The notes beneath the pieces are model-generated. The model saw nothing but the letters and a program-made list of their open reading frames with translations, was not told the DNA's origin and searched no databases. Position numbers and translations under genes: made by a program. A stretch of 64,000 nt of DNA. Source: JANTGF01 sp033791445. GTDB taxonomy: Bacteria > Bacteroidota > Bacteroidia > Bacteroidales > VadinHA17. Position 1 is the first letter of the stretch; each line of letters opens with the position of its first letter. Shown in pieces: positions 55,935 through 64,000 of this stretch. The DNA is taken from NCBI GenBank assembly GCA_033791445.1, contig JASJGS010000008.1, positions 1-64,000 of the forward strand, in the 5' to 3' direction.

Positions 55935-56411
55935 ATGAAAAAAATACATAATCCGTTTCCTCCCGACAAAAATCCATGTTTTGGTTGTTCTAAAGAGAAC
56001 AAGCATGGCCTGCATCTTGATTTTCATGAAGATGGAGATGAACTTGTATCAATATGGGATCCGCAGCCTGAATATCAAGGATTTCATAACATTCTGCATG
56101 GTGGAATACAGGCCACAATTATGGATGAAATAGCAAGTTGGACAATATTTGTAAAGGAGAAGACGGCAGGTGTTACTTCATCTATGAATGTAAAATTTAA
56201 CAAACCCCTATTTATGGATATTGGCCAGGTAACTGTCCGTTGCAAAATTTTAGAGCGGCAAAAAAGAATTATTTTACTGGAAGCGAAAATGATAGATGCA
56301 AATGGGGAAGTTTGCTCTGAAGCGGAAATAAATTATTTTACCTATCCTCTAGAGTTGGCAAAAAAGAAATTTCTTTATCCTGGAGCAGAGGAATTCCTGG
56401 ATCTATCGTAG
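55935..56411 (+). CDS. PaaI family thioesterase (hotdog fold)
   Basis: The 158-residue single hotdog domain has HGGIQATIMDEIASW near residues 56-70, the 4HBT helix that carries the catalytic Asp/Glu, preceded by NPCFGCSKENKHGLH, a Cys-containing N-terminal segment shared by PaaI-like proteins. It should hydrolyse an acyl-CoA thioester; chain or aryl specificity is unknown. It converges with the cysH gene, 18 bp apart. Confidence 0.86.
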   Translation: MKKIHNPFPPDKNPCFGCSKENKHGLHLDFHEDGDELVSIWDPQPEYQGFHNILHGGIQATIMDEIASWTIFVKEKTAGVTSSMNVKFNKPLFMDIGQVTVRCKILERQKRIILLEAKMIDANGEVCSEAEINYFTYPLELAKKKFLYPGAEEFLDLS

Positions 56412-56429
56412 ATACTTGTGTTCAAACAA

Positions 56430-57143
56430 CTATTTTTGTGGCCTATTATGAAGTCCACACTCCTTACTTTCAGGTTTTTCCCACCACCACCTGCCTGATC
56501 TTTCATCTTCTCCAGCTTCCACCGCTCGAGTACATGGTTGACAGCCAATACTAAGAAAGCCTTTGTCATGTAGTGGGTTATAGGGAATAGAATAATTACT
56601 TATATAATCCTTTACCTGACTATAGCTCCAATCAACAAGAGGATTCAATTTCAGCAAGCCATTGACCTCATCCCACTCTAGAAGTTTGGTATTTATGCGG
56701 GTTACTGATTGTTCACTTCTCAGCCCACAGATCCAAATATCAAGATCACCAAAAGCCCTTTTTAAAGATTCAATCTTCCGAATATGACAGCACATTTTTC
56801 TATTCTCAACACTTTCATAAAAAAGATTAACTCCATTTTTATTTACCATGTTTTCAACCTTCTCTGTCTTGGGGAAAAACACCTCTATATTAATTCCATA
56901 CTTCTCATTTGTTTTACTTATAAGTTCATATGTCTCCGGAAACAACCTCCCTGTATCAAGGGTAAAAACCCTTGTGTTGACTTCAATTTCAGATACCATA
57001 TGAGTTAATACCTGGTCTTCTAGACCCATACTGGAAGATAGAGCAATGCGCCCCTTAAATTCATTTAAAAAAAATTGCAGCACTTCTTCTGCTGAGCTTT
57101 TTGAAAATCTATTGTTGAGTTCATTTATTTTTTCTACTGTCAT
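56430..57143 (-). CDS. cysH: Phospho-/adenylyl-sulfate reductase, 4Fe-4S type
   Basis: The 237-residue enzyme reduces activated sulfate to sulfite. Conserved elements are LSSSMGLEDQVLTHMV (PP-loop-like), LDTGRLFPETY, and the C-terminal ECGLH catalytic Cys at about 230. Four extra cysteines (CC in KMCCHIRK; Cys in GCQPCTRAV) bind a 4Fe-4S cluster. That cluster points to adenylyl-sulfate (APS) reductase activity rather than the Fe-S-free PAPS reductase of E. coli. No other sulfate-assimilation gene is adjacent. A -7 box is at 57168-57175. Confidence 0.93.
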   Translation of the reverse strand: MTVEKINELNNRFSKSSAEEVLQFFLNEFKGRIALSSSMGLEDQVLTHMVSEIEVNTRVFTLDTGRLFPETYELISKTNEKYGINIEVFFPKTEKVENMVNKNGVNLFYESVENRKMCCHIRKIESLKRAFGDLDIWICGLRSEQSVTRINTKLLEWDEVNGLLKLNPLVDWSYSQVKDYISNYSIPYNPLHDKGFLSIGCQPCTRAVEAGEDERSGRWWWEKPESKECGLHNRPQK

Positions 57144-57167
57144 AATTGCCTATTGATTTTACCAGAT

Positions 57168-57175
57168 CAAAAATA
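57168..57175 (-). promoter_or_regulatory. -7 box for cysH
   Basis: On the minus strand this reads TATTTTTG, an exact TAnnTTTG match about 25 bp upstream of the ATG at 57143. No -33 TTG at the right distance. Confidence 0.38.
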
Positions 57176-57302
57176 AGGAAAATAGCAATACTTACACATA
57201 ATCCTAAATATGAGATAATTCACAAAAAATAATTCTATTCTACTTTTTTTAAAAATTTATTTACTTTCATGCCTCTCAAAATTACTAAATTTAACTGGTT
57301 TT

Positions 57303-58022
57303 ATGACTTCTTTCCCTCCAGTTCAGAATGAAGATTACTCTGTTATTGTACCTATAGCTCTTGCTACAATGGGTTATTTATTATACTGGTACATATCATT
57401 TTCTCCAGGTTTATTAAAGAGAATTCAAGCTGCTTCAGGGAAATTTAGTTTTAGTTTAAAAAAAGTTCTCTTTCAGCGTCTTACCGGAATATTATTCCTT
57501 GGAATAATACCTTCTTTTATCACTCTCCTATTTTTACCTTTTGATATGAATAACCTGGGAGTTAACTTTTCCTTTAACTCTGCTACGCTCATCTGGATTT
57601 TTGCCCTCAGTATAGTCCTAATCAGCCTGAGTTATTACTCAAGAAATAGTCCAGAGAATAAAGAGAATTACCCTCAAATTCGAATGCCAAACTGGAACAT
57701 AGGCATAATATTTTTAAATATTGTTAGCTGGGCTGGTTTTCTTTTGGCATATGAATTCCTATTTAGAGGGATACTTCTATTTCCTTTAGTTAAAACCATT
57801 GGCATATGGCAAGCTATATGCATAAATGTATGCTTGTATGCCCTTGTTCACTTTCCTAAAGGTCCACGAGAGACCCTTGGGGCTATTCCACTCGGAATTG
57901 TATTGTGCATAGCCACCATAAATACAGGCACAATTTGGGTGGCTTTTCTCGTTCATTTGTTTATGGCTTTATCAAATGACTACTTTTCCATTAAGTCCCA
58001 AAAAAACTACAAATTTATTTAA
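57303..58022 (+). CDS. CPBP-family membrane protein with altered catalytic motif
   Basis: The 239-residue protein with six or seven helices has the three CPBP (Abi/Rce1) motifs: motif 1 AYEFLFRG with Glu151 and Arg155, motif 2 YALVHFP, and motif 3 LVHLFMALSND. In active CPBP proteases motif 1 is EExxxR; here the first Glu is Tyr150, so the protein may be proteolytically inactive or use the second Glu. It overlaps the next gene by one base (TAATG), so the two are translationally coupled. What it cleaves or binds is unknown. Confidence 0.83.
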   Translation: MTSFPPVQNEDYSVIVPIALATMGYLLYWYISFSPGLLKRIQAASGKFSFSLKKVLFQRLTGILFLGIIPSFITLLFLPFDMNNLGVNFSFNSATLIWIFALSIVLISLSYYSRNSPENKENYPQIRMPNWNIGIIFLNIVSWAGFLLAYEFLFRGILLFPLVKTIGIWQAICINVCLYALVHFPKGPRETLGAIPLGIVLCIATINTGTIWVAFLVHLFMALSNDYFSIKSQKNYKFI

Positions 58023-59023
58023 TGAAAATCTTCATTACTGGAGCAACTGGATTTATTGGTTCTGAACTAGTCAAGGAGCTCCTTCAAAGAGGACATATAG
58101 TACATGCATTATACAGAAATCCAAAAAAAAGAAACATTCCTGAAAGTAAGAATCTAATATATCATAAAGGAGATATTTTAGATAAGACCAGCTTGAAAGA
58201 ATCTATGATGGATTGCGAAATTGTATTCCACCTGGCAGCATATGCAAAAGTTTGGTCGAAGAATCCATCATATTTCAAACAAATAAATGTAGAAGGCACC
58301 CGAAATGTATTGTCTAGCGCAAAAGAACTTGATATCAAGAAGGTTATTGTTACTTCAACTGCAGGAGTACTTGGTCCATCAGGAAAAGGAGTAGTAAATG
58401 AAGATAGCAAACGACTAAGGAATTTCTTCACAGAATATGAGAGAACAAAATATCTGGCTGAACAAGAGATTGATGGTTTTGTAAGAAACGGTTTGAACGT
58501 AACCACTTTGCTTCCCACCAGAGTTTATGGGCCAGGAGAACTAGGTGAAAGCAACTCAGTTACGGTACTTATTCAAAAATATATAAATGGTAAATGGCAT
58601 TTTTTACCAGGAAATGGTAAAAATATTGGTAATTATGTTTTTATAGAAGATGTAATAAATGGTCATATTAGTGCCATGGAAAAGGAAGTTTCGGGTGAAA
58701 AATTTATTTTGGGTGGAGACAATATCAGTTACTATGACTTTTTTAATACAATTGCAGACATAAGTGGTAAAAAACAATGGTTAATTCCTTTACCAGTAGT
58801 TTTAATTATGATTGCATCTGGATTTATGTGGCTGATGGCTGCCATCTTTAAGATAAAGCCACTCATTACACCAGGTTGGGTAAGAAAGTATTTGCACCAC
58901 TGGAATCTATCAAGCCAAAAAGCTATGAGCATGCTTGATTATCAAATTACACCTCTGAAAAAAGGTTTATCGGAAACTATAAAATGGTTGAGAAATGAAA
59001 ATGAAAAGCGTTTGAGCAATTAA
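58022..59023 (+). CDS. NAD-dependent epimerase/dehydratase family protein
   Basis: The 333-residue extended short-chain dehydrogenase has the NAD-binding GATGFIGSELV (about 7-17), the active-site Ser/Thr region VTSTAGVLGPS, and the catalytic YxxxK in TEYERTKYLAE (about 139-149). The C-terminus has a hydrophobic stretch (VVLIMIASGFMWLMAAIFKI, about 259-278), as in 3-beta-HSD-like and dihydroflavonol reductase-like members. That could anchor it to the membrane near its CPBP partner. The substrate could be a sterol, hopanoid, sugar or flavonoid-like compound; it is not readable. Confidence 0.87.
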   Translation: MKIFITGATGFIGSELVKELLQRGHIVHALYRNPKKRNIPESKNLIYHKGDILDKTSLKESMMDCEIVFHLAAYAKVWSKNPSYFKQINVEGTRNVLSSAKELDIKKVIVTSTAGVLGPSGKGVVNEDSKRLRNFFTEYERTKYLAEQEIDGFVRNGLNVTTLLPTRVYGPGELGESNSVTVLIQKYINGKWHFLPGNGKNIGNYVFIEDVINGHISAMEKEVSGEKFILGGDNISYYDFFNTIADISGKKQWLIPLPVVLIMIASGFMWLMAAIFKIKPLITPGWVRKYLHHWNLSSQKAMSMLDYQITPLKKGLSETIKWLRNENEKRLSN

Positions 59024-59060
59024 TAAAGAGAAAAAAATCTTTTAAAATGTCAAAGTATTA

Positions 59061-59435
59061 CTATCCTTCTCTTATAAAAACAAAATCCTTTTGCAGAAGA
59101 GAGGAGTAATACTGTCCCCTTTCAAGAATATCATCATCACCATCTTCGTAATACCAGTTAATGGTAAGCTCATAATCAGGTTCCAGAGTAGTTACGAGGT
59201 GCTTAATAATTGAAAGAATAAAGATGGCTGACCCACTATTAACATATTCCAGCTCAACATCGACAATAGTTTCCGAGGCGGGATTATTACAATATTCCTC
59301 AATCCATGCAACAACAGGCAGGTAAAACTCATCGGGGTCTTCATGGATTGATCTCCCTGCAATTTTAATTGTACCAGTAGCACTAAGAGTAATCTGAGGT
59401 GATTTATCTGACCCTTCAATAAAAAAATCTTTCAT
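59061..59435 (-). CDS. Second SiaC family protein with serine in place of the phospho-threonine
   Basis: The 124-residue protein matches DUF1987 well: GRSIHEDPDEFYLPVVAWIEEY, then LEYVNSGSAIFIL. Where the other copy in the window and P. aeruginosa SiaC have NTSS, this has NSGS, so Ser67 stands at the Thr68 position. I start at ATG 59435, not at the ATG 26 codons upstream (59513), because residue 1 then matches the family N-terminus. No siaB gene adjoins. Whether Ser is still phosphorylated is unknown. Confidence 0.85.
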   Translation of the reverse strand: MKDFFIEGSDKSPQITLSATGTIKIAGRSIHEDPDEFYLPVVAWIEEYCNNPASETIVDVELEYVNSGSAIFILSIIKHLVTTLEPDYELTINWYYEDGDDDILERGQYYSSLLQKDFVFIREG

Positions 59436-59539
59436 ATTGTTCGTCTTATCTGCATGGGTAAATGTATAAAAAGTTGGTTTCAAAAAGAAGGTTTTTTTTG
59501 TATTTTTATTCACAATTGAATAAAAAAATGATAAAATGA

Positions 59540-60553
59540 TTAAATATTTAACCTTGCATCTGGTGTTATATTAAGTGGTGCAAAGTCATTATTTTGAGCC
59601 TTATAGTAACCAGTTATGGCAACCATAGCAGCATTATCAGTTGTGTAACTAAATGCAGGCAGATACACCTTAATGTCATTAAATTCGGCTTCTGATATTA
59701 AAGCATTTCGCAAGCCTGAGTTAGCAGCAACACCCCCAGCAATTCCAATTTCTTTAATTCCCGTACTCGCAATTGCCTTTTTAAGCTTATTCATCAAAAT
59801 ATCAATGATTGTCTTTTGCAATGACGCAGCAAGATCAGGTTTATTCTTTTCAATGAATTCAGGATCAATTTTTAACTGATCTCTAACAAAGTACAAAAAG
59901 GATGTTTTTAATCCACTAAAACTATAATCAAAGCCGGATAGCTTTGGTTTTGAAAATCTGTAGGCATCAGGGTTTCCTAGTTTTGCCAGCTTATCAATTA
60001 ATGGCCCCCCTGGGTAGGACAAACCCATAAGCTTGGCACATTTATCGAAGGCTTCACCGGCAGCATCATCAATAGTTTTCCCAATGACTTTTATGTTATG
60101 GTAGTCCTCCATTATAACTATTTGTGTATGCCCTCCTGATACCAATAAACATAAAAAAGGAAATTCAGGAAGCTTCTCCTCAGCTCCCTCATTTTTAATA
60201 AAATGAGATAAAATATGCGCATGGAGGTGATTCACCTCAATTAAGGGAATATTTCTTGCGAGAGCAAGGCCTTTTGAAAAGGAGGTTCCAACAAGAAGTG
60301 AACCCAATAAGCCAGGTCCTCTGGTAAATGCAACTGCATCCAGGTCTTCTAGCTGTACTCCAGCAGACTTTATTGCCTGATCAACTACCGGAATAATATT
60401 TTGTTGATGAGCCCGTGAGGCTAACTCTGGAACAACACCACCAAACTTCTCATGGACCTCCTGAGAGGCCATTATATTTGACAATACATACCCATCTTTC
60501 ACAATGGAAGCTGAAGTATCATCACATGAAGATTCAATTCCTAAAATAATCAC
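59540..60553 (-). CDS. tsaD: tRNA N6-adenosine threonylcarbamoyltransferase TsaD
   Basis: TsaD transfers the threonylcarbamoyl group to A37 of tRNAs reading ANN codons, working with TsaB, TsaC and TsaE. The 337-residue ASKHA protein has IESSCDDTSASIV at the start (residues 5-17), metal-binding HLHAH (about 108-112), VSGGHTQIV and the FDYSFSGLKTS substrate segment. The length is standard (E. coli 337). It is divergent from the TamB-like gene across a 140-bp spacer. Confidence 0.97.
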   Translation of the reverse strand: MIILGIESSCDDTSASIVKDGYVLSNIMASQEVHEKFGGVVPELASRAHQQNIIPVVDQAIKSAGVQLEDLDAVAFTRGPGLLGSLLVGTSFSKGLALARNIPLIEVNHLHAHILSHFIKNEGAEEKLPEFPFLCLLVSGGHTQIVIMEDYHNIKVIGKTIDDAAGEAFDKCAKLMGLSYPGGPLIDKLAKLGNPDAYRFSKPKLSGFDYSFSGLKTSFLYFVRDQLKIDPEFIEKNKPDLAASLQKTIIDILMNKLKKAIASTGIKEIGIAGGVAANSGLRNALISEAEFNDIKVYLPAFSYTTDNAAMVAITGYYKAQNNDFAPLNITPDARLNI

Positions 60554-60694
60554 CTTATTTGTTCCTGTTAATCACTTAGTTTAAACTTTTTTTATTTTTT
60601 TTGTACAATAATTCTTACTTTAATTCCATTTCTTAATAAACGGCCTGATTTTGTTTATAAATTTACTGGCTGAATCTAGATTATAAATTAAAAA

Positions 60695-63600
60695 ATTGAT
60701 TGCATAAAAATCAAAAATATCAAAAAAATATTATTTAAAATATTCTTCATACTTATTCTGGGTGCAATATTAATTCCAGTATCGGTATTCTTTACTCTAA
60801 AAAGCCCAAAAGTCCAAACATGGTTGGCAAACCGTGTTACCATCATCATCTCCGAAAACCTTCAGGCTGAGTTCTCCATAGAATCCATTGAATATAAGTT
60901 CTTTAACAAGATTCAATTAAACAATGCCTATGTAGAAGATCAACACGGAGATACATTACTATTTGCCCCAAAGATTTCCGCTAATATTTGGCGAATTAGT
61001 GGTTTAGATAGAGTTACAGAAATTGGAAGACTTACCTTAACAAATGCGCAGTTTAACTTAACTTCTGATTCCACAGGAACTTCAAATATTAAATTTATTA
61101 CAGATCAGTTTAAGGAGTTAAAAGATACAACAAAGCAGCGGATGAAAATAGTTATTCACAACATTGATTATGTCGATGGGGTATTCACTTTTTCAAAATT
61201 TCAGAAAAAAGATCCTAAACAAGGGATAAACTTTACAGATCTTAGAATAGAACATATATTCATTGAAGCTAAAAGCTTCTTAACCAAAGTAGGTGGAGTT
61301 TCATTTCATCTCAGAGAGCTCAGATTTAATGAAACCACCGGTTTTTTAATGAAATATATGGAGGCGGATGTTGATATCTTCAGTGATGAATTAAGCTTTA
61401 GAAATATACGAATTGAAACTGAGGAGACAAAACTTTTTTCTGAGATTGTAGGTATGAAATTCAGATCTTATAAAGATTTCCAGGATTTCAGTAATAATGT
61501 AGACCTGACTATTCTAATCGATAACTCAAATATATTTCTCCCTGATCTGGCATATTTCATTCCTAATTTAAATATTCTCGATCAATCTATGAATTTAAAG
61601 GGTGATATAAGAGGTAATGTATCAAATTTGCATGGAAGAAACATTGAAATTGGATATGGAAGTAAAACTAACTTAATTGGCAAGTTTGATATATCTGGCT
61701 TACCTCAAATTGATGAAACTTTTTGGTACATTAACTTTGATCATTTAAATATTTATCCACAAGATATTGCTGATTTATATAACTCATCTAACGAAAAAAA
61801 CCTAAGTATTCCTGAAAATATTCTTCAGCTCGATCAAATTCACTATTACGGGGTTTTCACTGGTTTTTATAATGATTTTGTAAGTTATGGAAAATTTGAA
61901 ACCTTTTTGGGAGATATTTCTACTGATATTTCCATAGTACCTGATATTGAAAAATCTGTTCAACTAAAAGGGAAACTCAACGTACAGGAGTTTGAGGTTG
62001 GCAAACTATTTTCGGCTGAGGAGTTCATTAAAAGATTGAACATGAATGTTGAGGTAAATGGGACAATATATCAGGATAAATCGTTAAGTGGTAAGTTAAA
62101 GGGGAATATCGCCAATATTGATATTTATGATTACAATTATCAAAATATTCAATTGGATGGTTCCTTTCTTGAAAAATCCTTTGACGGTAGTATTTCAATA
62201 GATGACCCTCATATTAAATTTGATTTTCTTGGTCTGGTTGATTTTACAAAAGAGGAACCACAGTTTGATTTCACTTTAAATCTTCCTTACGCACATTTGT
62301 TCAACCTGAATATAAACCCCAAAGATTCTATCTCCAATTTATCATTGTTGATGACGGCAAATTTTACAGGAAACAGTCCTGAAAATATGAATGGGACAAT
62401 TAAATTACTCAATGCAAAATACACATTACAGAATAAAGAGATAGAAGGCTATGATTTTAGCCTTACAGGACGCAGTCATTCTGATTCCAGCTGGATTATT
62501 TTAAATACGGAATATTTGGATGCCAGCCTAATTGGACAATATCAATTTGATAAATTATTACCCTCCTTAAAATTTATTCAAGCTAATTTCCTTCCAGCTA
62601 CTCTGGAAGAATTTCCGGATACAACCGGCATCTACAAGAATAATTTCTATTTTGAAGCTCATGTTAAGAACACTGATAAATTAAGTGAATTCTTCACCCC
62701 TTTTCTTTGGGTTTCCCCGGGTGCTGAGATCAAGGGGTCTTTTCAACCCTCTCAAAAACAACTACTTGTTGATGGCCAGGCTAATTATTTTTATCTTTGG
62801 CAAAATATCCTTGAAAAACCTAATTTTATTCTAGCCTCACAGGAGTTAACAAACCTCTCATTTGCCTTAACAAGTGACAACTTAATTATAAACGACAACT
62901 ACAGCTTCTCTGAATTTGATATTAGTTCTGAAGCTCGAAATGATTCGCTTTTTCTTGGGATAAACTGGTTTAAGAAGGATTCTGTCGAATACATTGGGGA
63001 CTTAGACCTATTTTCCAAGTTTACCAGAAATCAAACTTCCAACAACCTCCAGGCTCTAGTCCAGATACCATCGTTAGAAGTAATTCATAATAGTAAAGTT
63101 TGGAGCATAGATGAAAGTTCTATAATGATAGACTCAAGCTCTATTCATTTTAATGATATCTTTTTCAAAAGTGAGGATACATTTTTGGGAATAAATGGAT
63201 CTATTAGCGAAAATCCGACAGATACCTTGTACTTAAATGCCAGAAATTTTGATCTGAATACAAAAGGCCTACTTAAAAACAAACTTTCTATTAAAGGGAT
63301 TGTAAATGGGAATGCTAAAGTATCCGGTATTTATGACACATTGCTATTTCTCTCTCATTTGACATTTAACGATTTGTCCATTAATGACGAATTTCTTGGA
63401 AATGGCTTATTTGCTACAGAGTGGATTCCTGGGACGAACTCTATTGGTATGATGGCATCAACCAGGAAAGGAAGTATTGAACAATTTCACGCAAATGGAA
63501 GTTACAATCTAAAAGATGACTTTGTAAATGTGAATATTGATATTAATAAGCTAAGGGTCGCCTTATTCCAGCCCTTCATTAGCTCCATTAGTAGCGAGCT

Positions 63601-64000
63601 GACAGGAATGGTAACGGGTGGGCTTGCATTAATAGGGAAGCGACAGGATTTAGCATTGAATGGAGAATTAGATTTTCAGAAAACCAGTATCCTGCTGGAC
63701 TATACCAATTCACGATATTCCTTTACTGATAAAATTAATGTTCAAAATAATGAATTTCTGTTTTCTGGCCTGGAAGCATTTGATACCCTGGGGAATAGAG
63801 CAGTAATAAATGGAAAGATCACTGCCAGAAATCTAAAAGAATTGATCGTGGACATGAAGCTTGAGACATCTGATCTGATGACACTTAACCTGAATGAGGA
63901 ACAGAATGATCTCTTTTACGGTGATGCTTTTGCTTCAGGACTTATTTCAATATATGGACCTACAAAAGAACTTACTATTGATGCAAGTGCAAGAACTGAA
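60695..64000 (+). CDS. TamB-like translocation/assembly module protein, N-terminal part
   Basis: An open frame runs from after a stop codon at 60689-60691 off the right edge, about 1,100 residues visible. It begins with a basic stretch and one inner-membrane helix (about residues 14-34), then VQTWLANRVTIIISENLQAEFSIESIEY and long beta-rich AsmA/TamB repeats such as VYVEDQHGDTLL-type segments. TamB-like proteins are bridge-like lipid transporters between the two membranes. No ATG, GTG or TTG exists in frame before the membrane helix; ATT at 60695 is the first possible start, so the true start is uncertain. The C-terminal DUF490 domain lies beyond the window. Confidence 0.85.
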   Translation, partial: MDCIKIKNIKKILFKIFFILILGAILIPVSVFFTLKSPKVQTWLANRVTIIISENLQAEFSIESIEYKFFNKIQLNNAYVEDQHGDTLLFAPKISANIWRISGLDRVTEIGRLTLTNAQFNLTSDSTGTSNIKFITDQFKELKDTTKQRMKIVIHNIDYVDGVFTFSKFQKKDPKQGINFTDLRIEHIFIEAKSFLTKVGGVSFHLRELRFNETTGFLMKYMEADVDIFSDELSFRNIRIETEETKLFSEIVGMKFRSYKDFQDFSNNVDLTILIDNSNIFLPDLAYFIPNLNILDQSMNLKGDIRGNVSNLHGRNIEIGYGSKTNLIGKFDISGLPQIDETFWYINFDHLNIYPQDIADLYNSSNEKNLSIPENILQLDQIHYYGVFTGFYNDFVSYGKFETFLGDISTDISIVPDIEKSVQLKGKLNVQEFEVGKLFSAEEFIKRLNMNVEVNGTIYQDKSLSGKLKGNIANIDIYDYNYQNIQLDGSFLEKSFDGSISIDDPHIKFDFLGLVDFTKEEPQFDFTLNLPYAHLFNLNINPKDSISNLSLLMTANFTGNSPENMNGTIKLLNAKYTLQNKEIEGYDFSLTGRSHSDSSWIILNTEYLDASLIGQYQFDKLLPSLKFIQANFLPATLEEFPDTTGIYKNNFYFEAHVKNTDKLSEFFTPFLWVSPGAEIKGSFQPSQKQLLVDGQANYFYLWQNILEKPNFILASQELTNLSFALTSDNLIINDNYSFSEFDISSEARNDSLFLGINWFKKDSVEYIGDLDLFSKFTRNQTSNNLQALVQIPSLEVIHNSKVWSIDESSIMIDSSSIHFNDIFFKSEDTFLGINGSISENPTDTLYLNARNFDLNTKGLLKNKLSIKGIVNGNAKVSGIYDTLLFLSHLTFNDLSINDEFLGNGLFATEWIPGTNSIGMMASTRKGSIEQFHANGSYNLKDDFVNVNIDINKLRVALFQPFISSISSELTGMVTGGLALIGKRQDLALNGELDFQKTSILLDYTNSRYSFTDKINVQNNEFLFSGLEAFDTLGNRAVINGKITARNLKELIVDMKLETSDLMTLNLNEEQNDLFYGDAFASGLISIYGPTKELTIDASARTE

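Noticed and set aside
1..64000. CRISPR arrays, tRNA/rRNA genes, insertion sequences, integrases or defence islands
   Set aside because: None was seen when reading gene content and spacers by eye; the intergenic gaps are short and hold no regular repeats. A small RNA could be missed without a covariance search.

Overview
The window is a 64 kb piece of an AT-rich chromosome from the phylum Bacteroidota, probably class Bacteroidia (Bacteroidales/Marinilabiliales-like). That placement is inferred from gene content: oligopeptidase B and DPP-IV type S9 peptidases, a guaB-linked row of PpiC/SurA proteins ending in an OstA-like protein, a PnuC/nicotinamide riboside kinase pair, an Rnf operon headed by an RseC-like gene, DUF5063, DUF2795 and a TamB-like protein. 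It is also supported by many TAnnTTTG -7 boxes with an upstream TTG, the promoter type of this phylum. Almost everything is chromosomal housekeeping. I saw no tRNA, rRNA, CRISPR array, insertion sequence, prophage or integrase.

Layout. 1-4.7 kb (minus): an unfinished membrane-anchored protein, a lipoprotein oligopeptidase B, a small outer-membrane barrel and an MFS transporter. 4.8-6.4 kb (plus): yaaA, then an Hpt protein and a STAS protein. 6.5-9.1 kb (minus): clpB, sharing a bidirectional terminator with the STAS gene. 9.3-11.2 kb (plus): a double-DTG aspartyl protease with a PDZ domain and a flavin reductase. 11.2-14.7 kb (minus): a MATE transporter and a DPP-IV type peptidase. 15.0-18.1 kb (plus): a 1029-residue ABCG-type transporter with a long N-terminal extension. 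18.3-29.7 kb (minus): siaC-siaB, an rRNA methyltransferase, nicotinamide riboside kinase and PnuC, a C-terminal processing protease, guaA, an RlmI-like methyltransferase with a 3'-5' exonuclease, DUF5063 and recQ. 29.8-37.2 kb (plus): guaB, three PpiC/SurA-type folding factors and an OstA-like LPS-transport protein. 37.2-40.0 kb (minus): DUF2795, a cobalamin adenosyltransferase, a LolD/MacB-type ATPase and a methyltransferase. 40.1-42.2 kb: recG, then a CHAD protein on minus.

43.4-48.9 kb (plus) is the complete rseC-rnfBCDGEA operon, encoding a membrane ferredoxin:NAD+ oxidoreductase. 48.9-54.5 kb holds mostly minus-strand envelope genes: barrels, a YihY protein, a BamA/TamA-like protein and a Gfo/Idh oxidoreductase, plus a possible remnant of a bacterial PH-domain gene. 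54.6-59.0 kb holds a DUF1080 lipoprotein, a DnaJ-like membrane protein, a PaaI-type thioesterase, a 4Fe-4S type sulfate-assimilation reductase (minus), and a CPBP protein coupled to an epimerase. 59.0-64.0 kb has a second siaC, tsaD and the first 3.3 kb of a TamB-like gene that leaves the window.

How the genes work together. Envelope biogenesis is the main theme: the SurA-like set, OstA, BamA/TamA-like, TamB-like, CtpA-type and LolD-type proteins. Energy and redox come from Rnf and the flavin reductase, and purine synthesis from guaA and guaB. The most interesting thread is regulatory: scattered pieces of partner-switching systems (Hpt+STAS, SiaB+SiaC, and a second SiaC with an altered phosphosite). 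The PP2C phosphatases and diguanylate cyclase that accompany them in Pseudomonas are absent from this window. I found no clear new defence or mobile system.
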